Part shown: positions 31,125 to 41,699 of the stretch, in pieces
Numbering within the stretch: the stretch's first letter is position 1
Layout of the letters: the number at the start of each line of letters is the position of its first letter
From: Chlorops oryzae
Lineage: Eukaryota > Arthropoda > Insecta > Diptera > Chloropidae
Assembly: GCA_020466095.1 (NCBI GenBank)
Contig: CM035806.1
Location: 4,821,363-4,885,362, forward strand
Direction of reading: 5' to 3'
Length of the DNA: 64,000 nt
Notes under the pieces: model-generated
Seen by the model: the letters and a program-made list of their open reading frames with translations, nothing else
What the model was told of the DNA's origin: nothing
Database searches by the model: none
Translations under genes and position numbers: made by a program

Positions 31125-31862
31125 GGGGGTCTTCTCATTGAAAACCCGTTTTTTGGACCCTTTTTAAAAAAATTCTTATTTGAAAACGCAAAGAATAATT
31201 GAAAACTTTTTTTATTTATTGTATTACAAAAGGTTCAAAGTAAATAAAAAAATTTTTTTTGCCTCGATACGTGAGCTGTTCAAAAAGTAATGAGACTTCA
31301 AAGTTGGTGGTGAAAAAAAAAGGTGCCGTCACGGCGGCCACGATTCCGGGTCTCCGGAGCGTCCGAAATGGAAAAAAAAACGGGGTTATAATCAGTATAG
31401 ATGTAATTCTCGGGTGAACCTCAAGCTTAATTTTGTGATTTTTTTTGACAAAATGGCGGCCATTCAAAAAAAAATTTCAATTTCGGGCTTTTTTTTTTGT
31501 AGTTTAGTGTAAAAAAAAAATAGTAAAAAATTTTTTAAAATTATGGTCGAGGTTCACCCGAGAATGGTGACAATTCTGCGTCGATTCCACTTTGTTTCAT
31601 GAAAATCGGTTCAGTTGAACTGGAGATATCATGGCCGCCAGTTCGAAAAACGTGGTTTCGAGATAAACGCGTTTAAAGTTTGAAGCAACGCAAAAATTAC
31701 TCGTTTTAGCGCAGATCTTGCTCGACAAAGAAGGCTATATCCTCTAAACTATTTCGAATTTCAAAAAATCCTTTTAGGGGCATATTCACAACTACCCAAG
31801 CTATAAATAAATGCAAAAAAAAAAAAAAGTCGAAAAAAAAGTTGCTCAATGAGAAGACCCCC
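31125..31862. mobile_element. TTAA-flanked foldback MITE, second type
   Basis: Inverted ends gggggtcttctcattga (17 bp) enclose 738 bp between TTAA at 31121-31124 and 31863-31866. The interior has oligo-A/T runs and paired tcacccgaga/tctcgggtga words. The layout matches 1400-2122, but the sequence is different. Confidence 0.75.
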
Positions 31863-31866
31863 TTAA

Positions 31867-32027
31867 GGCCTGCTTTCCAATAGCGCATAAAATTTTCTTC
31901 GAAAATTCAATAGTTCCAAACGTATGGAACCAGTTACAATCGTATCCACAGTTGATTAAAATCGGTTCCATATCTCTGGATGTATTGAATATTTTGAGAA
32001 ATTTCTTGCGCTGTTGGAGACCAGGCA
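31867..32027. mobile_element. MITE related to the 79-bp TTA element
   Basis: Ends ggcctgctttccaatagcgc and (reverse complement) tgcctggtctccaacagcgc; TAA at 31864-31866 and 32028-32030. It abuts the preceding TTAA element directly. Confidence 0.6.
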
Positions 32028-32292
32028 TAAGGCGCTACTGAGAATAAAATTGAAAAATTAAAAAGCGAAAATAAGAAAAATTTAATAAATTTTAACGACG
32101 AAGGAAACATGTACATATATATTTATATAAGTATGTATGTATGTGTATTTTTTTGCTGCATTGCATTGACTCGACCAGAATCGTTCGTTCGGCGGATGAA
32201 AGCAGTCAGCAGCATAACTAAAATAAATAATGACCCGAATTTCAACCACTTTCCGTTAGAATCTTCAAATAGTTATTCACACATCCGAAATA

Positions 32293-32471
32293 ATGGAGAG
32301 CGATGGCTGCGGTAGGGTGAAGAGCAGCGTCGAGAGCGTTCGTCTGAAAGGCGCGGTGGGCAGCGGAAATGAAATTGAAGCAATATGGCACCATTTCGGA
32401 AACGTCAGTCAAAAACTGAACTCGATTGTTTTAAAAATATTCCTTATTTTAATTGTTGTTGCTATTGTTTT

Positions 32472-32502
<31 letters not shown>

Positions 32503-32586
32503 TCCCCCTCAAGCAAGTGCAACATTCGCTTCGACGGGCTCATCTGTCAAAATCTGACACGATTTATAACGACAATTGTTGAGTAG
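32293..32586 (+). CDS. Doubtful 97-aa frame with a hydrophobic segment
   Basis: ATG in fair context (cgaaataATGG). The predicted peptide has a polar half, a hydrophobic stretch (about residues 45-70: IVLKIFLILIVVAIVF then nine Ala from a GCT run) and a Cys-containing end. No homology was recognised. The GCT run can arise as a microsatellite, so this may be chance or a 5'-UTR frame. Confidence 0.22.
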
Positions 32587-33080
32587 ATAAAACAAAGTTC
32601 ACACGACTTTGCAGCGCAAACAAATATTTATGTATGTATGTATGGATGTATGTATGTATTTATGTATATATGTGGGCCATGCCCTTTGAACTATTGACTG
32701 GATTACGAGGTATACATGGTGTTTAAGGGGACACAAATGTCAATAATTTTGAAGCCTATACAGTTCTTATTCATTTCTATTTTCTGGCGTCCAAAATAAG
32801 AGCATTTTACTGGAGATCAAAATCGACTTTTATTAACCCTTTTCTACATGAAATATTAAATAGGAAAAAAATTATTTTTCGCAGTGAATGGTTTTTTTAA
32901 CCCTTTACCATATGCTTTTTTTGTTTTTTTAAAAAATTGGCAAATGGATGGTAATTGGTTTTTATTAACCCTCTACCGCATGATATATCGAAAAAGTGGG
33001 AAAAAATTTTTTATTTTATTTTAATAAATTCTGAAATATGAAAGCCATATGCTGCCGTATCTCTTAACATGAAAAATTTA
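32587..33080. repeat. Recurring TTAACCCT words
   Basis: TTAACCCT occurs at 32833, 32897, 32965 and 33081, followed by similar T(C/A)TACATGA-like words. These are probably decayed or tandem ends of TTAA-type MITEs. The reverse complement of the same end occurs twice in the last 150 bases of the window. Confidence 0.45.
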
Positions 33081-33084
33081 TTAA

Positions 33085-33391
33085 CCCTTTAATTCCTGGC
33101 TCTTTCTATATCCGGAGCATGATACAAGAAAACAAGATAGCGCCACTTCAGTACCGCTATTTTGAGGCTCTCTTCAAAAAAGTAAAAAGCCGGTTTAACA
33201 TGGGAAACAACAACAACGAATCGCGATTTTGAGTTTGTGACGTTTCCTCTCTCAAGTGGCGCTATCTTGTTTTCTTGTATCATGATCCGGAGTTTATTCG
33301 AATAAATAAAAAATAAATCTCAAATTCATTTTCCTCCAGTCGAAAAGTAGTCTTATCTGAAAAAGAAAAGAAAAATTATGGCGTTAGAGGG
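33085..33391. mobile_element. TTAA-flanked MITE (CCCT family), copy 2, interrupted
   Basis: Ends ccctttaattcctggc and (reverse complement) ccctctaacgcc; TTAA at 33081-33084 and 33392-33395. Reverse-orientation relative of 13417-13541. It is split by the P-like MITE at 33118-33284; without it and one TSD it is 132 bp, against 125 bp in copy 1. Confidence 0.75.
33118..33284. mobile_element. P-element-like MITE, copy 1
   Basis: Inverted ends catgatacaagaaaacaaga continue as tagcgccactt, a perfect repeat of about 31 bp, enclosing 167 bp in all. Perfect 8-bp duplication ATCCGGAG at 33110-33117 and 33285-33292. CATGAT termini, an 8-bp TSD and a TCCGGA core in the target match what is known for Drosophila P elements. 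No coding sequence remains. Confidence 0.8.
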
Positions 33392-33395
33392 TTAA

Positions 33396-33904
33396 ATTAT
33401 GAGTAAATTTAATTTTGGAAAATAAAAATGAAAGAAAAATGTTTGCTGAATTGTTAATGGATCCCTATAATTTTGACCAAAAAAATACCAACATCCTCAC
33501 TTTTGCATGGACCCTGTATCATCATTTCAACTCCATTCACATATTGTAATTTTTTATATTTTTTTTTCTTGTGTTTCTTTTTTTTTTTTTCATAAATGAT
33601 CCACCCCAATCGACTTGCTTTCTGTTTTTAGTTATGAACTGTTTTAACCCTCTTCTCACTCCTCTCCCCGTTTCAATTCCTCTTATTATGGATAAAATAC
33701 AATTTCTCATCCAGTTTGTTTCCTCTTCGCAAGTTGTTCATAGAAAATTTCGAATAGTCGGAAATGTGTGCCGAAAAACCGCTTAATTTTTCGAGCGATT
33801 CTCGTTGAGATATGAAAGCGTTGAAGCGACATTTTCGTCGTGCCCAGAGCATATCAGGCTCCAAAAGAAAAAAAAAAAAATAAAAGTAAAATAAAAAGAA
33901 AATG
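33396..33904. other. Intergenic, nothing recognised
   Basis: AT-rich with oligo-A/T runs; no coding feature was recognised. Confidence 0.4.
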
Positions 33905-34453
33905 AACACATAAGGGTGATATAGCCAGCCGAGGTTGACTATACAATACCCGACTACACACATAAACGAATCAGACAACGGCGACTAAAAAAAAAAAAAA
34001 ATTATTCTCGAGAATTTCATTAGCATAAAAGAAGGTCATATGCTGACTTCTGTTCAACTATCCTCCCATGAAATTTGAATTTAAGAGGCATTCTTATAAA
34101 ACCATTCTTTTGCCACGCCCACGCTTATTCAAACAGGTAAAGCAACATTATCGCAAATAAAAAATTTCATCAAAATACCTCGAATTTTCGAGATCTTACA
34201 ACATTTTTTTTTCTGGTTTTTATAGGAGACCTTACTAATGGAAGTTACCCTAGAAGTTGGCCTATCAAGCCCATAACCGACAGACAGAAAGACTGAGAGA
34301 CAAAAATACATACAGACGCACAGTAAGACAGACAGACAGACAGATAGATAGAGAGTCAGAGGAGCGGACTTGGCTCAATCCGTTCTCCTCGTGAGGCTGA
34401 TCATTCCTTTAGGTATGTATATATTTTTATATGCTCTATCTTGACGTTGGCTC

Positions 34454-35023
34454 CCCAGCGGAAAATTATCTCCTTGCATGACAAAGTCGCCAATGATGTC
34501 ATCGATGACATATAGGTGACATTGTCATGCATGACATCTTGGAGGACATGTGATCGTGGAGTGATGCTGTTCATGTGCTTGACTCTCATTGGCTACTGAA
34601 TGATTTAAATAAGGTCTTAGCGTCAGTTCAGACGTAGCATGATGTGCGTAGATGATGAGTGCTCGACTCAGAATCCGAAGATCGCGGGTTCGATCCCTGG
34701 CTGAGGCGAACAAAAATTGCTAAAAAAGATTTTTTAAAAATTCGAAATATTCAAGAGAGAGTGCCAAAGAAGAGAGTTATCAAACAAATGTGTTTTCTAT
34801 AAATTGACATTTAAAGAGAAAAGAAGCAAGTGTGTTCAAAAGTTTTTTGACATCTAAGAGACAATGAATGTCTGTCTAAATCTTCCGGTGATAATGTCAC
34901 CGCTGAAGTCCCTGTCAGCTCCTGTGTAAATGTCATACAAAGTGTCACCGGAAATAGCATGCATTCCGGCTCCGAAGTCACTAGGACATCATCGGGTATG
35001 TCCGCGGGACATTTCCCGCTGGG
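34454..35023. mobile_element. Element with cccagcgggaaa ends, copy 1
   Basis: Ends cccagcgg.aaaat and (reverse complement) cccagcgggaaatgtcc. Relative of 49186-49543 in reverse orientation; shared words include tcatcgatgacatataggtg and tcatgcatgaca. It lies inside Helitron copy C and carries a tRNA-like insertion absent from the other copy. TC stands on both sides of the element, perhaps a 2-bp duplication. Confidence 0.72.
34630..34715 (+). repeat. tRNA-like / SINE-like sequence
   Basis: An internal B box gggttcgatccc (34686-34697) follows an anticodon-arm-like segment with ctcagaa in the loop position. Stems have mismatches, so this is not a functional tRNA. The downstream ctgaggcg is also seen after the B box of the SINE at 54851. 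Confidence 0.5.
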
Positions 35024-35066
35024 TCTGGACGCACACGTCCCCACAAACGCAATATACCCTCGGGTT

Positions 35067-35457
35067 AAAAAGTATGAAAACAAAAACAAAAATGAAATGG
35101 GCGAAATTACGGAGAGAATGAACGTTTCACATATGATTAATGGTTTTTGTAATACAATAAGTCGTTTCTTAATATTCGGATCATTCCGTCAAATTGGGAA
35201 TATGTTGCGTTCCTCCACTTCTTCAATATTCTTTTTCTTTTCTTCCATTTGTGCATTCATGCTGCCGGAAGAGTAAGCCCAATCGTTGACACATGGACGC
35301 AATTACTTAATGGAATCGTAATTTTTTTTTTTTTTTTTTTTTTTTAAATAAAAATATGGACCAAAAGGCTAACGCAAGACGAATCGCTTGGTTCGTGATT
35401 GAAAATTCTCCTTCCGGATCGGTTTTGTCTATAAGAAAAATAAATTTTTTTTTTAAC
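35067..35457. other. Intergenic, nothing recognised
   Basis: T run at 35321-35345; no coding feature was seen. Confidence 0.4.
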
Positions 35458-35611
35458 AAAAATATAAAAGGCAATTCACAGAGTCTTAAAAAATCCCTTT
35501 TAAATTTATCCCCAGCTAAAATGAATACTTTCAGCTCTAAAAATACTCATTATAGCTGGAGATAAATTTAAAAGGGATTTTAGAAAACTTTCTGAATTGC
35601 CTATATTTTTA
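35458..35611. repeat. Inverted repeat (hairpin, about 65-bp arms)
   Basis: Left aaaaatataaaaggcaattc and aaatcccttttaaatttatc pair with gataaatttaaaagggattt and gaattgcctatattttta on the right, with some mismatches. Probably a small MITE; no clear TSD. Confidence 0.65.
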
Positions 35612-35785
35612 TTTTTTTTTCTACAAGAAACACTTTCACCATAAATCTTAACTGGCATATGGATTTTGGTTTTATGAAATGCCATCTTTTGTTCATTATA
35701 GTATTGATCCAGTGATCCTACATATATATGGGTAGGTATTTCCAGAAAAAGTGAACTTTTTGTCACGTCCGTATATTGGTGATTG

Positions 35786-36003
35786 CATGATAGAAGAAAA
35801 CAAGATAGCGCCACTTCAGTACCGCTATTTTGAGGCTAAAATTGAGTTTGTGACGTCACTGAGCGAGCAATTGTTGTTGTTTCCCATGCTATTCAAAAAA
35901 GTTAAAAGCCGGTTTAACATGGGAAACAACAACAACGAATCGCGATTTTGAGTTTGTGACGTTTCCTCTCTCAAGTGGCGCTATCTTGTTTTCTTGTATC
36001 ATG
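35786..36003. mobile_element. P-element-like MITE, copy 2
   Basis: 218 bp with the same 31-bp ends as 33118-33284 (one mismatch at the left end). Flanks GGTGATTG (35778-35785) and GCTGATTG (36004-36011), one mismatch. It contains about 55 bp missing from copy 1. Surrounding sequence is repeated without the element at about 36150-36240. Confidence 0.8.
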
Positions 36004-36011
36004 GCTGATTG

Positions 36012-36447
36012 CTATTCAAGACTGCATAGAAATTACCTATGAAAAATATAAAAGTCCGTATAAGCTCTACGAAAGTATTGAGAAACAAAAATACTATTTC
36101 CCGCTTACTTGAATTCGGGATTTCAAATTGCTCATTTAAGTGTCGCGTCTGTTCGGAAATGCCCATATGGGTGAAGTGAACTTTTTGTCACGTCCGAATA
36201 CATCTGATTGCCTTTCTGATCTGCATAGAAACTTTGATACCTACGTTAAAAAAAAGTCAGCAAGCGCTGCACGAAAATAATTAGAAAATACAGTACACTC
36301 GGGATAACGTCAACCTCCTATTCCGTGAACACCCCAAAACGTCAACACTTTTTTATTTTCATTGAATTATTCTAAAACGTCAACAAAACCTAAAAGCTCC
36401 AAAAGTTAAACTCTGCTTAATAGAAAATTTCAGCTGGAATTACGTAG
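36012..36447. other. Intergenic with local duplication and a pogo-like end
   Basis: At about 36150-36240 the flank of the P-like MITE is repeated (gtgaactttttgtcacgtcc). At 36293 tacagtacactcgggataac resembles the end of the pogo-like MITEs at 55138 and 58396. Confidence 0.45.
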
Positions 36448-36878
36448 ACAGGGTGTCCCGTTGACATATGGGGTACCAAATTAAAGGTAGTCGATCCAGC
36501 ATTTTGAATAAAATAAAAAATTTGGGTCTTAATTGGACAACTTTCATACCAAAATGGCTTCCAAAGCAAAAAAAAAAAAAATTGCAAGTTTTTTTCAGAA
36601 TTTTTCACTTTGACCGTTTATTTTTCCCTCAATGGGTCAAATTTTTACCATTAATTAAATTTTGCCTAAAAGCACATACAATTGGCTTTCAAACTGCATT
36701 AAAATTTGTTTTCTACAATTAACCATTGGTGTGGGAGAATTGTTTTTCTTGACTTAGTGTCAAAAAACTTTAAAGCCACATAACTCCTCAGGGGTGCACC
36801 CTCACATACGATTTTTTGTTCATCTCGGACCCCCTACCACCCCTTTTAAGGAATTTAATTCCCAACGGAACACCCTGT
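36448..36878. mobile_element. Tc1-like MITE with cagggtgt ends
   Basis: Ends cagggtgtcccgttg and (reverse complement) cagggtgttccgttgg enclose about 430 bp; TA follows the right end. No transposase frame was seen. Confidence 0.6.
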
Positions 36879-38225
36879 AGAATACGAATTCTCAGAATTC
36901 CGGGAATCTCCCTTTGTGCGTACATTTCGACGTCCTTTTAACTGCTTTTATACCTACTTTTCAATTCCCAAAATTAAAAAAAAAGCTCTATTATTACTGC
37001 CCATCGACTTCCATTCTATTCCCCACTTTTGACGAACCGCCGTCAAACGGACGTAATTTTCACCTATTAAGGTAATATTTCAATCTTAAATACTAGCTAA
37101 GGATTTACTTCTTTTGGACCTATTATATCATTGTTTGGGAGTCCTCGCCCTCAAATTAAATAGAATAAAATTTTCAAATTTCTGAATAATTTCAATTTTC
37201 TAAAATGAAGTTGGAAACAAAACGACGACGGCTTGTCATTAAAAGCTTACATACATACATACAGCTCTTCGAATATAATTGGACCACAGCACATCGAATT
37301 CTACGAAAATTTGATCCTCTCTGAAATCCGAAGCAGAAAACCGAAATCGAATTTCAATAGAATTTTCCGTTACTCCCAGCAATTCGCATTCATATTCAAA
37401 TTAACGATTGTTCTGTACGTCTTCTAATGGACAAATCAAAACAAAACTGAAACAAAACCGACTTCTGCTCTTTGATGCAAAATGCAATTAATCCGGACAT
37501 AAATCAAACCAAATATTGCCATAGCAAACCCACAGCGCATAGCCCAATGACCAGCAGTGGAGCAGTGACCAACAACCAACGACCAACGACCGTCCAAACC
37601 GCTTTTCATCAACGTTCATCGAACGCCAATTCATATCCTTGAACGTTGCATATCGGAATATGATTTTATCATTTTCCATATTCCCATATTCCAGGGATAT
37701 TAATAGCTACGCAAAATATGAACGCAAATGACACATGTATGCTCGCAGGGGCCAATAAGCACTTTCATCTCCCAATGACCAACATACATACATAAGTATG
37801 TATGCCTTTGAATATTGCCCTCAATTCCCCCCGCCCACCGCCTCCGCGAGTATCAATCATATATCCAAGTTTTAACGACAAATGTTGGACGTTGCTGCGG
37901 GCGGAATAGAAAATCCAAAAAACAATTGCCATTGATACTGAACTCTGAGCCGAGCAGCTCAATGGCGAGGGGATGTGGAAAATATGGAAAATTATGTACA
38001 GAGGAGTTTCAGTAGCATTGTACAAATTTATTGAAGTGCTTTAGATGTTTCCGAACGGCGAGCTTAGTTCGCATTTGAGATAATTAAAGAGCTAAAAACT
38101 GACTCGGTCGAAAGTTCATTAGTTAGGAGGATGAGGAGAGGAATCCTTGAAATATGGGACAGGCACACTAACTGGGCAGTCCTGAATGGTCTGGTACAGC
38201 CATGTGGCCTAAGCTGGACACACAA
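36879..38225. other. Intergenic, nothing recognised
   Basis: Several catacata/gtatgtat runs (37248, 37783). No coding exon was recognised. Confidence 0.4.
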
Positions 38226-38261
38226 TATGAGCTATGAGAGAGAGAAAGAGAGAGAGAGAAG

Positions 38262-38297
<36 letters not shown>

Positions 38298-38372
38298 AGG
38301 GAAAGAGAGAGAGAAAGAGAGAGACAGAGAGAGACAGAGAGAAGAAAGAGAGAGAGAGAAGAGAGAGAGAGA

Positions 38373-38433
<61 letters not shown>

Positions 38434-38596
38434 ATGAGAGAGAGAAGAGAGAAGAGAGATAGAAGAGAGAGAAAGAAAGAGAGAAGAGAGAGACAGAGAC
38501 AGAGAAGAGAGCAGAGAGAGACAGAGAGAAGAAAGAGGGAGAGAGAAAGAGAGAGAGAGAAAGAGAGAGAAGAGAGAGACAGAGAGAAGAAAGAGG

Positions 38597-38656
<60 letters not shown>

Positions 38657-38790
38657 AGAGAGAAAGAGAGAAGAGAGATAGAAGAGAGAGAGAAGAGAGA
38701 GAAAGACAGAGAGAAGAGAGAGAGACAGAGAGAAGAGAGGGAGAATGAGAGAGAGAATGAGAGAGAATGAGAGAGGGGGAGAGAGGGTCC
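38226..38790 (+). repeat. GA-rich tract
   Basis: About 565 bases of gaga, gaaaga and gacaga units. Long translations on either strand are artefacts. Confidence 0.95.
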
Positions 38791-38849
38791 CTCCTGGTTC
38801 CAGATTCTCTTCCAAGGAAATAACTCTTTTTGGTCATGATTTTAGAAAT

Positions 38850-39190
38850 TGTCGCGGTTGCATTTTCGCGCTCAAACTATTTCCAAGGACTCCAGCGTGT
38901 TCCAGAGGACCGTCGATTATTAACCATCTCCTAGTTTTTTTTTTTTTTTTGTTTTTGAGTGCCCCAGCGGGTTCCAGAGGGCCGGAGCGTGTTCTACAGG
39001 CCCTCCCATTATTAAGCATCTTTGCAGAAGTCCTAGGATCTTTCGTTTCTGAGAGCCACGGCAGGTACAAGAGGGCTTCGACGGTTTCTACAAGGCCTCG
39101 GTGGCCTCTAGAAACCCCCCGCCGGGTTCGACAGAGCCCTCAATTATTAAGCATATTTTTGGAAATCCTAGGATCTTCTGTTTGTCATAT
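38850..39190. repeat. Degenerate GC-richer tandem repeat
   Basis: Phrases attattaagcat, tcctaggatctt and (c/a)gcg(g/t)gttc(c/g)a recur about three times with a period near 110 bases. No gene was recognised. Confidence 0.5.
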
Positions 39191-39487
39191 GCATAATTGA
39201 TAATACTCAAAAGTGTCGGAAAGAAAAATATTTCCCCTCATCTCGAAATTACTCTCCACCATTGTGGCTCTGGATGTCACCAAGACCTCATAGAATCATA
39301 ATCAACGAGCAATATGTACAAAGGTTATATCCATCGTCTACCAAAAATTTGTTGAAATATTTTTTCGCTAAGTGTCCAAGCAACCGTACGCGCCTCCAAA
39401 GGGGGACTTCAAGACCACTGCAAGTAAAAACACTGCTGATATTTTTTGACTCGCTTCTAAGACCTTCTGACGTCTTTATGCACCGTC

Positions 39488-39540
39488 AGAGAGAAAGAGA
39501 GAGATAGAGAGGGGGAGAGAGAGAGAGTGAGAGAGAGAGG
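39488..39540 (+). repeat. Short GA tract
   Basis: gaga repeat with a few interruptions. Confidence 0.85.
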
Positions 39541-40129
39541 TGAAAACGGTACTGAAGCATCCATCGTGATTGCGAACAGCTGCTTCTCGTCAAGTTTCAT
39601 ATCGAAGTATCAAATTCAAACCATGCATCAGTAATGCTGGCGAAGATGGCCACCATAACATACAATACATGGCCACAAACAAAGAATTGCAGGAAATGAT
39701 TTCAGGTGAAACGAATCAAATGTTTAGAAGTATAGAATATGCGCGAAAGGAAGAAAGAAACGAGGAAAAACTTGATCTCGAGTCCAAACCCTTTAGAGCT
39801 ACACACCTACTCAGATGTCCGGCATATTTAGTCGTTCGATTAGTTTGCACCGAAAGTCTCTAAAATATGAAATTAATAATACAGTTTGTATGTATTTAGA
39901 GGCCAATATGTATTAGATCCGGAAGCTGTTACCACCAAGGGATCTATGAAGACGAAATCACCTTGAACATCCAGTCATAAGTGTAAATCTACTTTCATTC
40001 TGAACTGAGAAAAAAAAAAAAACAACGGCCTGCCCTCTTCATTATAGCCTATATTGTGCAACCTTTCATATCCGGATACTCATTGGAGAATTGTCCGCAT
40101 TTTGGGAAGCGCTTGCAAACTAACAGTTA

Positions 40130-40280
40130 CACTGTAATTGTTAGCTGAAGAAATGTAGCGCGCACTCGCAGGCGACGTCGACCCACATTTATAAGCGCGC
40201 GATCGCGTGATCCTCTGCAATTATTGTGCGATTAAAGTGATCTGTGCAAGCGTTCTGCTAAAATCAGGAAAATTGTATGT
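40130..40280 (+). promoter_or_regulatory. Possible promoter/5'-UTR
   Basis: A CG-rich island with a TATA-like ttataagcgcg at 40191 followed about 28 bases later by tcctctgcaattatt. It stands out from its AT-rich surroundings. No coding exon follows within sight, so this is speculative. Confidence 0.2.
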
Positions 40281-41267
40281 AGAAGCCGAAGAAACGTGAT
40301 GTGAAAAAAAAAATCCAGAAGGACGGATGGACGGGCGGACGGACCAATAGAGAGACGAAGAATAAGAAGAAAGAGAACATTAAGAAGAAGAAATAACAAT
40401 GGTTGGAATGGGCGGATGAACGGAACAAACAAATGACGACTTCAAAAACCGGTCAGCGAAGGCATACTTTTGGAACGAAGATGCAGGCCAAAAAAAAAAA
40501 AAAAACAAAAGACCACGGCGGCTAAGGCGAAGGCGACCGCAACTGCGACCGAGGAAAAGAAGAGGCGAGGTACGAGCAGCCAGCCACGTACATACAAACA
40601 TACAAACATACATACATACATACAAACTACTAGCAAACGGGTTAAGACGAGAACTATAGGGCACTTCTAAGAGAATCGGCAGAAGATCTGAGAGCATCGG
40701 GGATCCATGATCCACAAGTGCATTTCAATTGGACGCGGTGACTGCCACAAGAACGAGTGAGTCCGCCGAAGAAGAGCAAGAAGTAGTAAGTAGAAGATGA
40801 TGATGGTGCATTGATGGTGTCGATTCTGAGTTCTCGACGTCGACCGTCCACGTTCAAAGCATTTATTGTTGGAGATTTTCTTTGGATTTTTTTTTTTTTT
40901 TTCCAAATATTTTGTTGTCGCTGCCACTGCTTTTGTGGCACAATTGTGGCACAATCAATATACTTTTCTGAAGATACCGCAGCACAGCAGACCGAAGCAT
41001 ACGATTGCAGTCATCCAAAGTAATTTCCAGTTTCCAAAGTGTTTTGCTTGAATGGTTGGCTTGAGGGCATGCATCACAAAAATATAGGTATATACCATAA
41101 ATATGTATAAAAAAAAAAAAAAAAAATTCAACACTGAAATGCATGCAGAGGATATAGACGACCCAGAGCAAGATGAATTTGCGAGAATTCCGAATCCGAA
41201 AATGAATCATGAAATCAATGGATAAGAACTTCATATACATATAGGCTGGGTTTTTTAAGGAGGATGG

Positions 41268-41690
41268 AAAAGAATGAGGAGGAGGAAGAGAAAGAGAAAG
41301 AGAAAGAGAAAGAGAAAGAGAGAAAGAGAGAAGAGAAAGAGAAAGAGAGGAGAAAGAGGAAAGAGGAGAAAGAGGAGAAAGAGGAGAAAGAGGAGAAAGA
41401 GGAGAAAGAGGAGAAAGAGGAGAAGAGGAGGAGGACAAGGAGTAGGACAAGAAGGAGGACAAGGAGGAGAAGGAGGAGTAGAAGGACGATCAGAAAGAGG
41501 AGGAGGAGAAGAAAGAAGAGGAGGAGAAGAAAGAGGAGGAGGAGAAGAAAGAGGAGGAAAAGTAAGAGGAGAAATAGGAGGAGGAGGAAAAGTAGGAGGA
41601 GGAAGAAGAGGAAGAGGAAGAAGAGGGCGGGATAAAGAGGGGGGAGAAAGGGGAGGAGGAAGGGTTGAAGGAGATAAGTACGAGAGGAGA
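41268..41690 (+). repeat. GA/GGA-rich purine tract
   Basis: About 420 bases with gaggagaaa units (9-bp period at 41350-41420) then mixed agg/aag. Translations are artefacts. Confidence 0.95.
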
Positions 41691-41699
41691 AAGAGTAGG

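Larger units (their letters stand above)
33905..35066 (-). mobile_element. DINE-1-like Helitron (copy C, reversed), interrupted
   Basis: On the minus strand it starts at about 35066 with cgagggtatattgcgtttgt and ends at about 33905 with gtcgggtattgtatag.. cacccttatgtg, matching copies A and D. The gacagacagaca block at 34329 is the reversed tgtctgtctg block. A 570-bp element (34454-35023) interrupts it. Confidence 0.72.

Noticed and set aside
34630..34715. Functional tRNA gene
   Set aside because: The B box is good, but the A box is degenerate and the anticodon and T stems have mismatches. It also lies inside a transposon.
38131..38837. Arg/Glu-rich and Ser/Leu-rich frames
   Set aside because: Translations of the GA-rich tract. 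The same applies at 41255-41777, 50778-51719, 55896-56230, 56599-57003, 57100-58011 and 59379-60215.
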